Of a stretch of 5,567 bases of DNA, positions 1 to 5,567 are shown one piece after another. The notes below the pieces were generated by a model. The model made no database searches and had not been told where the DNA came from. It worked only from the letters and a program-made list of their open reading frames with translations. Numbering within the stretch: the first letter of the stretch is position 1; every line of letters starts with the position of its first letter. Source of the DNA: Gammaproteobacteria bacterium. GTDB taxonomy: Bacteria; Pseudomonadota; Gammaproteobacteria; GRL18. The translations under genes were made by a program, and so were the position numbers. The stretch is taken from positions 1 to 5,567 of the forward strand of contig WTAX01000352.1 in assembly GCA_013139395.1 (NCBI GenBank), written 5' to 3'.

Positions 1-1376
1 ACCATCAGCGCATTACCAAAACCAGCCCAGGGAACCGTGATCACTTTATCGGAACGACGATACAGCTGGAATGACAGGAAGGTGCCGATTAACATCAGAT
101 TCACGGCAATATTTTTAGCCGGCATAATTCCTAAAGGCCCGAGCAATGGATGATGTGAACCACCTAAGGCGGCAATTTCTTTTGCTGATAGAATCAAGGT
201 ATGCGGTGTCACCCAAATCAGAAAACTCGCTACCAATGTCACGGCAATATATTTAATCAGCCACATATAACGCTTAGCACCTTCACAACGTGACATACCG
301 TTCCACAAGTAATAGTTGGCAGATAATAAAATGGTGCCAATCAATACCGCCTGAACAATAAATAACCAGGCTAGAATACCACCCATCGCGGTAATACCCA
401 TTTGTTGTGAGTAGGCGTAAATTTCAGCCATCAGCCAGTAGCCGGCAAACGGTAATGGTAAGAAGGCTAATACGGCAATAAAGTTAGAGGTATAACCCAT
501 CCAGTCATAATGTGCACGTTGTGCCATGGTTCTGGCACTAAGCATTTTATAACCGGCATAAGCACCAACAACCGCACCACCAAAGGCAATATTGGCAACA
601 AAACGATGTAAGTTCAAAGGATTCCATAATGGCCCGCGAATAATATCCCAGATACCGCCAGTCACCACACCAGCATCATCAACACCCGAAGGTGCCATCA
701 TAAAGGTTGCCCAGGCATTGGCGACAAATAATAGTGTTGTTCCCACACCGTTAAGTAAAACACCCAGAGTTAAATGAACATATTTTTTATTGCCATAGCG
801 CAGCGCATACCAGCTATAGTAATAGATATAGAGCACGCCGCTTTCGAGGAAAAATAACAGGGCATAAACCATGACCTGATTACCAAACACTTCCATCATA
901 TAACCCATGAAAGTGGGATAAAGCAGGAATAGAGCGAAGGCCAATGTGCCACCAAATAAGGCCGTTAATGAATAAGCCGTCATGGACACTTTCATAAATT
1001 CATGGGCCATATCATCATAGCGCTGGTCGCCCGTTTTAACACCAATCCACTCAATCACCGTCACGAATAATGGTACTGCCAGAACAAATGCCGCTAAAAA
1101 CAGATGCAGCTGCGCCACCACCCAGACAAATGAGCGACTGCTCATTGAACCGATCTGACGATAGTCTTTAGGACCCATTGTCGGTGCTGGTGTGAGTTCT
1201 ACTGCTTCGTCAGCTGTTTGTGCAGCATCTGCAACAGCGGCCGCATCTGAGGATGACCAGGCAATATCCGGTACCGCCATAACAATACTAAGCAGCATAA
1301 ATAATGCCAGCATTGCCAGTATGGGCTTAGAGAGTGCAGGAATTAAATTTTTATGTGGTGACTTCTGTAGTAACAT
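1..1376 (-). CDS. Cytochrome bd-like oxidase subunit I homologue, Q-loop-less (partial, 3' end outside window)
   Basis: Not in the supplied ORF calls because it is open at the window edge; read here by translating the minus strand: 458 codons without a stop. About ten hydrophobic spans are seen: an extra N-terminal one (residues 15-37), an Ala/acidic linker (41-66), then roughly 84-108, 129-152, 166-190, 200-223, 256-280, 296-318, 331-356, 370-393 and 422-438. By-eye comparison with remembered E. coli CydA matches H91 to H19, the FFLES motif (E178) to E107, the VANAW motif to VANGW, and LHRFVANIAFGG (H257) to the b558 ligand H186. The Q-loop is absent: only about 15 residues separate the spans at 296-318 and 331-356. 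The likely role is a haem-bearing inner-membrane electron-transfer protein; its substrate is unknown. The ATG at 1376 has a weak GGAA 9 bases upstream; an in-frame TTG at 1391 is an alternative. It is the third gene of a probable operon. Confidence 0.85.
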   Translation of the reverse strand, partial: MLLQKSPHKNLIPALSKPILAMLALFMLLSIVMAVPDIAWSSSDAAAVADAAQTADEAVELTPAPTMGPKDYRQIGSMSSRSFVWVVAQLHLFLAAFVLAVPLFVTVIEWIGVKTGDQRYDDMAHEFMKVSMTAYSLTALFGGTLAFALFLLYPTFMGYMMEVFGNQVMVYALLFFLESGVLYIYYYSWYALRYGNKKYVHLTLGVLLNGVGTTLLFVANAWATFMMAPSGVDDAGVVTGGIWDIIRGPLWNPLNLHRFVANIAFGGAVVGAYAGYKMLSARTMAQRAHYDWMGYTSNFIAVLAFLPLPFAGYWLMAEIYAYSQQMGITAMGGILAWLFIVQAVLIGTILLSANYYLWNGMSRCEGAKRYMWLIKYIAVTLVASFLIWVTPHTLILSAKEIAALGGSHHPLLGPLGIMPAKNIAVNLMLIGTFLSFQLYRRSDKVITVPWAGFGNALM

Positions 1377-1388
1377 AAGTTTTTGTTC

Positions 1389-1402
1389 CAATAATGGTTC
1401 CC
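1389..1402 (-). promoter_or_regulatory. Alternative TTG start with ribosome binding site for the bd-like gene
   Basis: GGGAA at 1398-1402 lies 6 bases before an in-frame TTG (1389-1391), which would add five residues (MEQKL) to the bd-like protein. The ATG at 1376 has only GGAA at 1386-1389 with a 9-base gap. The frame stays open back to a stop near 1438, and the upstream codons read protein-like. An out-of-frame ATG at 1404 opens only a 17-codon frame and is not favoured. The TTG is slightly better by ribosome-binding-site spacing, but the start is undecided. Confidence 0.35.
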
Positions 1403-1428
1403 ATTTAAGGTCCCGTTTCTGTTTACAA

Positions 1429-1554
1429 TTATTGAGCAGGTGTCATATCAATATTAAGCGGCAGGCTTTGCATCGACATAATGGCATGATCCATTAAGTA
1501 GAACACAGAAAATGCAATCACAAATGACAGCAGCCAGTTTTTTATCATTTTCAT
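1429..1554 (-). CDS. 41-aa single-span membrane protein upstream of the bd-like subunit
   Basis: ATG start with GGAGA at 1561-1565 and a 6-base gap, a strong ribosome binding site. The 41-aa product begins MKMIKNWLLS, has one hydrophobic helix (about residues 7-20), and ends in a polar tail with several Met (DHAIMSMQ...). Lysines at the N-terminus predict N-in, C-out topology. It starts 18 bases after the stop of the 53-aa gene and ends 52 bases before the bd-like ATG, so co-transcription is likely. Its position and size recall small oxidase subunits such as CydX or CcoQ, but no sequence match to either is visible. The family is not recognised; an accessory or stabilising subunit of the bd-like complex is an inference. 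It is too short for ordinary gene callers. Confidence 0.65.
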   Translation of the reverse strand: MKMIKNWLLSFVIAFSVFYLMDHAIMSMQSLPLNIDMTPAQ

Positions 1555-1572
1555 TTTTTCTCTCCAGACAAA

Positions 1573-1734
1573 TTAATGATGGGCAAGCACACCGTGGTCA
1601 TAAATAACCAGCCACCACATAAATACCAGAGTGCCGACCATGCTCAGACGAAACAACCAGGGCCCCCAGGTCGCATCTTTATGAAGAGACAGATCAATCT
1701 CATTGTTAGCATCTAATTCTTTTTCACTATTCAA
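1573..1734 (-). CDS. 53-aa single-span membrane protein, first gene of the bd-like operon
   Basis: Chosen start is TTG at 1732-1734, because GAGGA at 1742-1746 sits 7 bases upstream and no ATG or GTG lies between the in-frame stop upstream and the hydrophobic segment, apart from internal Met codons. The 53-aa product has a polar, acidic N-terminus (NSEKELDANNEIDLS), a WGPWLFR motif, one Trp/Met-rich transmembrane helix (about residues 28-45) and a His-rich tail (YDHGVLAHH) probably facing the periplasm. The family is not recognised. The strong ribosome binding site, tight spacing to the next small gene and shared strand with the bd-like subunit support a real gene and a role as a small subunit. 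The terminal histidines could touch a metal or haem, but this is speculative. Confidence 0.65.
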   Translation of the reverse strand: MNSEKELDANNEIDLSLHKDATWGPWLFRLSMVGTLVFMWWLVIYDHGVLAHH

Positions 1735-1741
1735 AGCCGTA

Positions 1742-1746
1742 TCCTC
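1742..1746 (-). promoter_or_regulatory. Ribosome binding site (GAGGA) that decides a TTG start
   Basis: GAGGA with a 7-base gap to the TTG at 1734. It is the main reason for starting the 53-aa protein at TTG. An ATG overlapping this site (1748 downward) opens only a five-codon frame. Confidence 0.55.
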
Positions 1747-1823
1747 ATCGCTGAATAATTCGTACCAGTGTGTTTAACCTGGAAACATCTGTTTTTTTAC
1801 TTATCTGGTTCTTGGTAGCAACA

Positions 1824-1864
1824 AATATACCAACACAAAAAAAAAGGGTATTTAATTCAATCAA
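1824..1864 (-). promoter_or_regulatory. Candidate FNR/Anr-dependent promoter for the bd-like operon
   Basis: On the minus strand TTGATTGAATTAAA (1851-1864) matches the FNR/Anr consensus TTGAT-N4-ATCAA at 8 of 10 positions: a perfect first half and 3 of 5 in the second. Further down, TATATT (1824-1829) could be a -10 element. The centre of the box would lie about 40-41 bases before the predicted transcript start near 1816-1817, which is the class II FNR spacing. No good -35 is present, as in activator-dependent promoters. Oxygen-responsive control would suit an oxidase-like gene, but in AT-rich DNA such a match can arise by chance. Confidence 0.3.
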
Positions 1865-1922
1865 GGCTTATTTAACAATCACTTAGAGCTTTCTCTCTTT
1901 TCTATCAAAAATTAATTTGAAA

Positions 1923-1937
1923 CTGTTTTTAAAACAG
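1923..1937. repeat. 15-bp palindrome CTGTTTT-T-AAAACAG
   Basis: Perfect 7-bp arms around a single T. It is too small a loop for an RNA hairpin, so an operator for a dimeric regulator is more likely. It resembles a LexA box (CTGT-N8-ACAG) but has 7 bases between the half sites instead of 8. It lies upstream of the candidate minus-strand promoter. The regulator is unknown. Confidence 0.35.
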
Positions 1938-1947
1938 AAATAATGAA

Positions 1948-1968
1948 AATTGAATGAATTGTTCACTT
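1948..1968. repeat. 21-bp direct repeat, copy 1
   Basis: Matches 2007-2027 at 20 of 21 positions; the single difference is T (1955) versus C (2014). On the minus strand a weaker resemblance continues for about 15 more bases. The copies have a 59-bp period. Origin unknown; a small tandem duplication or a pair of binding sites are both possible. Confidence 0.7.
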
Positions 1969-2006
1969 ACAGTCTCAGGGTTAACCCGTATTGTTCAAGT
2001 AAAGCT

Positions 2007-2027
2007 AATTGAACGAATTGTTCACTT
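2007..2027. repeat. 21-bp direct repeat, copy 2, containing an operator-like inverted repeat
   Basis: Second copy of the repeat. It contains GAAC-GAATT-GTTC (2011-2023), an inverted repeat with 4-bp arms; the copy 1 equivalent has one arm mismatch. A GTTCAA (1993-1998) also pairs with TTGAAC (2009-2014). The cluster of GTTC/GAAC half sites is regulator-like but not assigned to a known protein. Confidence 0.65.
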
Positions 2028-2235
2028 GGTTATTATTGCTACTTTTATCAATAATGTATTGATGAACTGTATCCATGTTATTGTTTTAAAAGTATTTCCT
2101 CATATTCTTTTTCTAAGCGTTCTATTTTTTTATAGATTGGTACAATATTTGCTCTATTTATTTCTTATTGGTCAAGCTCTAAAGTGAGCTAAATGCCAAA
2201 GCTGATTAAGTTAAGTGCCACAATTTAATTAATGA

Positions 2236-2265
2236 TTGAGAGCGACTAATCAAAGCGAATTTTAT
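2236..2265 (+). promoter_or_regulatory. Weak sigma70-like promoter candidate for the HEAT-repeat gene
   Basis: TTGAGA (2236-2241, 5 of 6 to consensus) and TTTTAT (2260-2265, 4 of 6) are 18 bases apart. The start would fall near 2272, giving a leader of only about 13 bases before the start codon. This is tight but allows the GGAG site. The inverted repeat TGATT-N10-AATCA overlaps the -35 and could be an operator. Weak evidence. Confidence 0.2.
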
Positions 2266-2272
2266 TTATTCC

Positions 2273-2276
2273 GGAG
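2273..2276 (+). promoter_or_regulatory. Ribosome binding site (GGAG) favouring a GTG start
   Basis: GGAG lies 8 bases before GTG at 2285. The nearby ATG at 2294 would be 17 bases from it, and would depend on the weaker GAGAG at 2281-2285. Confidence 0.5.
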
Positions 2277-2284
2277 TAACGAGA

Positions 2285-4810
2285 GTGCAGACAATGAGCC
2301 ATAAAGTAACCAACAGCTTACTGAATTACCTTGAAAATGGTAATGAAGTCGATCGCTGCTATGCAGCAAAAACTCTGGGTAATCTTAAAGTTAAAGAGGC
2401 CACCAGTGCTTTACTCGAACGTATAAAAGATGAAGACATTGATGTCTGTATTGATGCCATCAGCGCTCTGGGAAAAATAAAAGAACCTTCTGCCATTCCG
2501 GTATTACTCGAATCCTTAGAAAAAGACCCCGATGGTGATGTCAAACTGGCCGTCACCGAATCTTTGGCTCAATATCAAAGTGATGAAGCCATTGATGCCT
2601 TGCTAAAACTGGCAGAAGATCGCCCTGAGCAAATGGAATTCGATCAAAATGCCGATTGGGACAGCTGGTGGGATCTTCAGGAAAAAGCCATTGTTATTTT
2701 AGGTGAAATGAAAGTAAAAAAAGCCTTTCCCATCTTAAAAACCATACTGGAAGATGAGTTTGGCCAGGACATTGAAGCGATTATTCTTAAAGCTATTGCA
2801 AAACTCGATGATGAAGAAGCCGATGCCTATTTAATCAGTCGACTCAATAATGCCGCATCTGAATTTCAGGAAAGACAGCAGCGACGTGCAGCCACGGCAT
2901 TAGGTTTTTCACAAAGCCCGACTACGTTAAAAGCCCTGGGCCGTGCCTTAGTCAGTAAATCTGAAGAAACCCGTGAGAATGTTATTTATGCCTTAGGCAA
3001 ACGCAAAGCCTCTCAATACATAAAAGCTATCGTATTAAGTCTGCGCGATGAAAGTGCCAATGTTAAACGGGCTGCACTGGAAGTATTGCAGCAATTAGCG
3101 ACACAATCACAAAGCAACTCAGAATTTGATTTTAACCAAATTGCAACCATGCTTGATATTCAGCAAGCCAATAAAGACGATATTGTTTTGCAGGCTGCAA
3201 TTCTGACATTCTTTCAGGAACAACAAAAAATTGCTCCTGTCATAGAAACACTCTCTGAGCAAAATCAGCAACTATTTGTCAATTGTCTTAACGCTCAGGA
3301 TGACAAGGTATTAACTCAAGCGGCTCAACTCGCCGGCATAACGCTCAATCCAGATAGCGTTGCTCCTCTGTTTGAACTGGCATTATCAGAAAGTCAGTCA
3401 GCATGGGTAAGAAAAGAAGCTATTTTAGCTTTGGGGCATGTCATCAATGGCATAACAGAGCCTGCTGAAAAACAAACAGCGCTACTCAATCTAAGACAAT
3501 TAGTCCATAATAATGAGCAAGCCGTCCGTTCATCAGCTTTACAAGCATTATTAACTCTTTCTAATCAGTCTGAGACTATGTCTGCGGATGCTGAATCCGA
3601 TGACTTACCACCGATAAGCATATTACTGGCCACTCTTAGGGGTGAACAGTTCGATCTTGAAGAAGAATCTACTGAAGAAAATAACACTGCTTGCTCTACC
3701 GGTGAACAACCCAGTGAATCAAACTGCGGTAGTTGCGCTCAAAGCGCGGCCTGCTCTGACGAGGCAAAAGTCACAGAAGAGATAATGAAGCAGTTTGATA
3801 TGCAGGCAATTGATGACAGCACTCATCTTATTCCTGCCAACGAAGATCAAACTATTAGCCCCTCCATGTCTACTTTAGATGCCATTTTGATGGATAATGT
3901 AGAAAGCGCTCAGGCTGTTGTCCCTGAAACAGAGGCTGAAAAAGCACACGATAAGGAAATGGGTCCGTTTGTATCAGAAGAACTTGATGAGGACATGGAT
4001 GAATTTGTTGCCCTGATGCAAAAGAATTTTACCCGCGGCAAAAAAATGGTGCGTCGTAAGGTTGATACCTATGCAGATGCCCGGCATATTTGTGCCCGCC
4101 TGCTCTCAGATAATAATCAGCCTCAATATGATGAAATGATCGTCAATACCCTGGCAGAATGCCTGAATGATGATGATGAATATTTACGTCAGGAAGCGGC
4201 TGAATCACTATCACAAATCAGCCTTAAAAATCCTCTGATCCCCGGTTTAAATAATACCTTTGGTAAACTGGTCACATTATTAGATAGTAAAGATTCTGAT
4301 ATGCGCATTGCCTGTATTCATGCTCTTGCTCATTCCGGTAATCGTGCTGCGCTGCCCCATTTATTAGATTATTTGTCGGATAGTGAATATCTGGTGCAAT
4401 TACATGCCCTTCAAGGGCTGGTCTATATCCTGACTAATAAGGCGAACTTAACAGAAGAAAATCAGTCTGAACATATGGTGATAGATGAAATCACTAATGA
4501 GCAGGTAATTACAGCCCTTTTTGACTGCTTAAACAATAAAAATTATAGTATTTCAATGGCCGCTATTGAGGCATTAACAGAATTACAGCAAACAGAAGCC
4601 ATTGAAAAATTTATTGATGTGGCTCTCACGGGCGAAGGCCAGTCAGCTCGACGTATATCCGGGTTATTAAAAAAACTGGATACAGAAAAGAGTACTGAAT
4701 TACTGCTGACGCGCCTGGATAAGGTGACCGACAGCTCCTATCGACGTTATGTGATGGAAATGCTGGAAGTTGTTGTCAGTCCCGACGAAGAGCAGAAAGA
4801 AGCAGCATAG
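2285..4810 (+). CDS. Large HEAT-repeat protein with acidic, cysteine-bearing central linker
   Basis: 841 aa from GTG (838 from the ATG at 2294). There is no signal peptide and no membrane span, so it is probably cytoplasmic. The N-terminal half is built of about 30-residue helical pairs typical of HEAT / PBS-lyase-like repeats, for example residues 10-35, 39-66, 70-97, 213-240 and 243-271. The WDSWWD insert at 125-130 interrupts one unit. A second array covers about 596-830 (658-686, 688-716, 741-768). Between them, residues 430-590 are low-complexity and acidic, with four Cys (470, 481, 484, 490) and a basic patch (583-592, RGKKMVRRK). Such proteins act as scaffolds or in cofactor assembly; the partner cannot be read from sequence. 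It stands opposite the bd-like operon and 71 bases ahead of the copper protein gene, which suggests a role in maturing or organising that system. Family is clear, function unknown. Confidence 0.92.
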   Translation: MQTMSHKVTNSLLNYLENGNEVDRCYAAKTLGNLKVKEATSALLERIKDEDIDVCIDAISALGKIKEPSAIPVLLESLEKDPDGDVKLAVTESLAQYQSDEAIDALLKLAEDRPEQMEFDQNADWDSWWDLQEKAIVILGEMKVKKAFPILKTILEDEFGQDIEAIILKAIAKLDDEEADAYLISRLNNAASEFQERQQRRAATALGFSQSPTTLKALGRALVSKSEETRENVIYALGKRKASQYIKAIVLSLRDESANVKRAALEVLQQLATQSQSNSEFDFNQIATMLDIQQANKDDIVLQAAILTFFQEQQKIAPVIETLSEQNQQLFVNCLNAQDDKVLTQAAQLAGITLNPDSVAPLFELALSESQSAWVRKEAILALGHVINGITEPAEKQTALLNLRQLVHNNEQAVRSSALQALLTLSNQSETMSADAESDDLPPISILLATLRGEQFDLEEESTEENNTACSTGEQPSESNCGSCAQSAACSDEAKVTEEIMKQFDMQAIDDSTHLIPANEDQTISPSMSTLDAILMDNVESAQAVVPETEAEKAHDKEMGPFVSEELDEDMDEFVALMQKNFTRGKKMVRRKVDTYADARHICARLLSDNNQPQYDEMIVNTLAECLNDDDEYLRQEAAESLSQISLKNPLIPGLNNTFGKLVTLLDSKDSDMRIACIHALAHSGNRAALPHLLDYLSDSEYLVQLHALQGLVYILTNKANLTEENQSEHMVIDEITNEQVITALFDCLNNKNYSISMAAIEALTELQQTEAIEKFIDVALTGEGQSARRISGLLKKLDTEKSTELLLTRLDKVTDSSYRRYVMEMLEVVVSPDEEQKEAA

Positions 4811-4830
4811 CACTACACTTACACTACACT
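4811..4830. repeat. Short tandem repeat directly after the HEAT gene stop
   Basis: CACTACACT occurs at 4811-4819 and 4822-4830 with a period of 11, beginning at the first base after the TAG. No hairpin with a T tract is seen in the 71-base gap to the next gene, so read-through into the copper protein gene is likely. Confidence 0.6.
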
Positions 4831-4881
4831 ATGAGCATCTCATTTAAAATAAAACATTACATTAACAGCAGGAACTTAAAA

Positions 4882-5567
4882 ATGAAAAAAACAATTGCAT
4901 CGATTGCATTAATCACAGCAACAGCACTGAGTATGCCCTTAATGGCTGCCTACAAAGTCGTTGACGTAGCCAATGGCGGTTCAATTTCCGGTAAGGTCAA
5001 TTTTACTGGTAAAGACGCTGCTCCTCAGATTTATAAAGTCGCCAAAGACAAGGATACATGTGGTACTGATAATCGCACCATTGACTATGTTGATGTCAAA
5101 GACGGCGCATTAAGAAATGTTGTGGTTTATCTTGATAAAGTTAAATCCGGCAAAAAATTTGATGTAATTGATGTCAAAATTAATCAGAAAGGCTGTGAAT
5201 TTTTACCGTTTATGAGTGTCATGACCAATGGCGCTATGTTTGAAGCCACTAACTCTGATCCCGTTCTGCATAATATTCATACCTATGAAATTATGGGTCG
5301 TGCTAAAAAGACGGTGATGAATGTCAGTCAGCCAAAACAAGGTTCAGTGACCAAGAAAAAAGTAAAACTAAAGCGTGGTGCCGGCATGAAACTTGAGTGT
5401 GATGCACATGACTTTATGCATGGTTTTGTTTTTGTTGCTAAAAACCCATACTACGCTGTTGTTGCTGAAGACGGCACTTATACCATCAGTGATATCCCTG
5501 CCGGTAAGTACAAAGTGAAAGCATGGCACGGTACTTTAGGTGAGCAAAAAGGTAAAGCTGATGTTGC
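4882..5567 (+). CDS. Exported cupredoxin-like protein with carboxypeptidase-regulatory-like domain (partial, 3' end outside window)
   Basis: ATG preceded by AGGAA (4870-4874) with a 7-base gap; the frame is open for 228 codons to the window edge. The N-terminus (MKKTIASIAL...) is a classic Sec signal peptide, probably cut near residues 22-24, so the protein is periplasmic or outside. Residues 33-180 form a beta-rich domain with candidate type-1-like copper ligands: H130 or H133 in VLHNIHTYEI, and C173, H176 and M179 in LECDAHDFMHG (C-x2-H-x2-M). Residues 189-228 (YYAVVAEDGTYTISDIP, then KAWHGTLGE) match the carboxypeptidase-regulatory-like pattern often annotated 'methylamine utilization protein'. 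That label is a family name and not evidence of methylamine use. C60 and C105 could form a disulphide. Likely role: electron carrier or copper protein serving a redox complex, possibly the bd-like one. Probably co-transcribed with the HEAT gene. Confidence 0.85.
   Translation, partial: MKKTIASIALITATALSMPLMAAYKVVDVANGGSISGKVNFTGKDAAPQIYKVAKDKDTCGTDNRTIDYVDVKDGALRNVVVYLDKVKSGKKFDVIDVKINQKGCEFLPFMSVMTNGAMFEATNSDPVLHNIHTYEIMGRAKKTVMNVSQPKQGSVTKKKVKLKRGAGMKLECDAHDFMHGFVFVAKNPYYAVVAEDGTYTISDIPAGKYKVKAWHGTLGEQKGKADV

Larger units (their letters stand above)
1735..2284. other. AT-rich divergent intergenic region without a confident gene
   Basis: About 550 bases separate the divergent left and right groups. 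The stretch holds a homopolymer A run (about 1836-1845), a possible FNR-type promoter, a 15-bp palindrome, a 10-bp palindrome GGGTTAACCC (1978-1987), two copies of a 21-bp repeat, and a weak inverted repeat TGATT-N10-AATCA (2233-2252). A plus-strand frame at 1954-2187 is rejected: it has no ribosome binding site, and its hydrophobic product mirrors Lys/Glu-rich codons on the other strand. No rho-independent terminator is convincing, as expected between divergent starts. Confidence 0.7.

Noticed and set aside
592..777. 61-aa plus-strand frame
   Set aside because: Lies wholly antisense to the well-supported bd-like membrane protein; no ribosome binding site or recognisable domain.
1..1376. Ordinary cytochrome bd quinol oxidase subunit I (cydA)
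   Set aside because: Q-loop absent and several ligand positions not matched, so the symbol cydA was not assigned.
1192..1497. 101-aa plus-strand frame rich in Ser/Ala
   Set aside because: Antisense shadow of the Ala-rich linker and N-terminus of the bd-like gene and of the 41-aa gene.
1923..1937. LexA (SOS) box
   Set aside because: CTGT and ACAG are separated by 7 bases instead of the 8 required, and no SOS-type gene is adjacent.
1954..2187. 77-aa hydrophobic plus-strand frame
   Set aside because: No ribosome binding site, begins inside the direct repeat, and its Phe/Leu richness is the mirror of Lys/Glu codons on the minus strand.
2359..2556. 65-aa minus-strand frame
   Set aside because: Antisense shadow of the first HEAT repeats, without start signals.
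4811..4881. Terminator between the HEAT and copper protein genes
   Set aside because: No GC-rich stem followed by a T run is present; only a short tandem repeat and AT-rich sequence.

Overview
The window looks like chromosomal DNA of a moderately AT-rich proteobacterium, most likely a gammaproteobacterium. This is inferred from gene style, good Shine-Dalgarno sites and the protein families, not from any marker gene. It holds two divergent gene groups separated by about 550 bases of AT-rich intergenic DNA. No rRNA, tRNA, CRISPR array or complete insertion sequence was seen.

Left group (minus strand, about 1734 down to the window edge). Two very small single-span membrane proteins (53 and 41 aa) are followed by a multi-span membrane protein of at least 458 aa that leaves the window. 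The large protein resembles cytochrome bd subunit I (CydA) and keeps some haem-ligand positions. It lacks the long quinol-binding Q-loop and several canonical ligands, and it has an extra N-terminal hydrophobic segment. It fits the divergent 'cytochrome bd-like' proteins better than a true quinol oxidase. The two small proteins lie just upstream with good ribosome binding sites and are probably accessory subunits.

Middle (1735-2284). This stretch has no confident gene. It contains a possible FNR-type promoter for the left group, a 15-bp palindrome, a 21-bp direct repeat with a 59-bp period, and short minus-strand reading frames that may be debris of a lost gene.

Right group (plus strand, 2285 to the end). 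An 841-aa HEAT-repeat protein, without signal peptide or membrane span, carries two helical-repeat arrays separated by an acidic linker with a cysteine cluster. After 71 bases follows an exported protein of at least 228 aa. It has a cupredoxin-like C-x2-H-x2-M copper motif fused to a carboxypeptidase-regulatory-like beta domain, and it runs off the window.

Together the window suggests a redox or respiratory locus: a bd-like membrane complex, a periplasmic copper protein, and a cytoplasmic scaffold or assembly protein. The link between the two divergent groups is inferred from proximity only.
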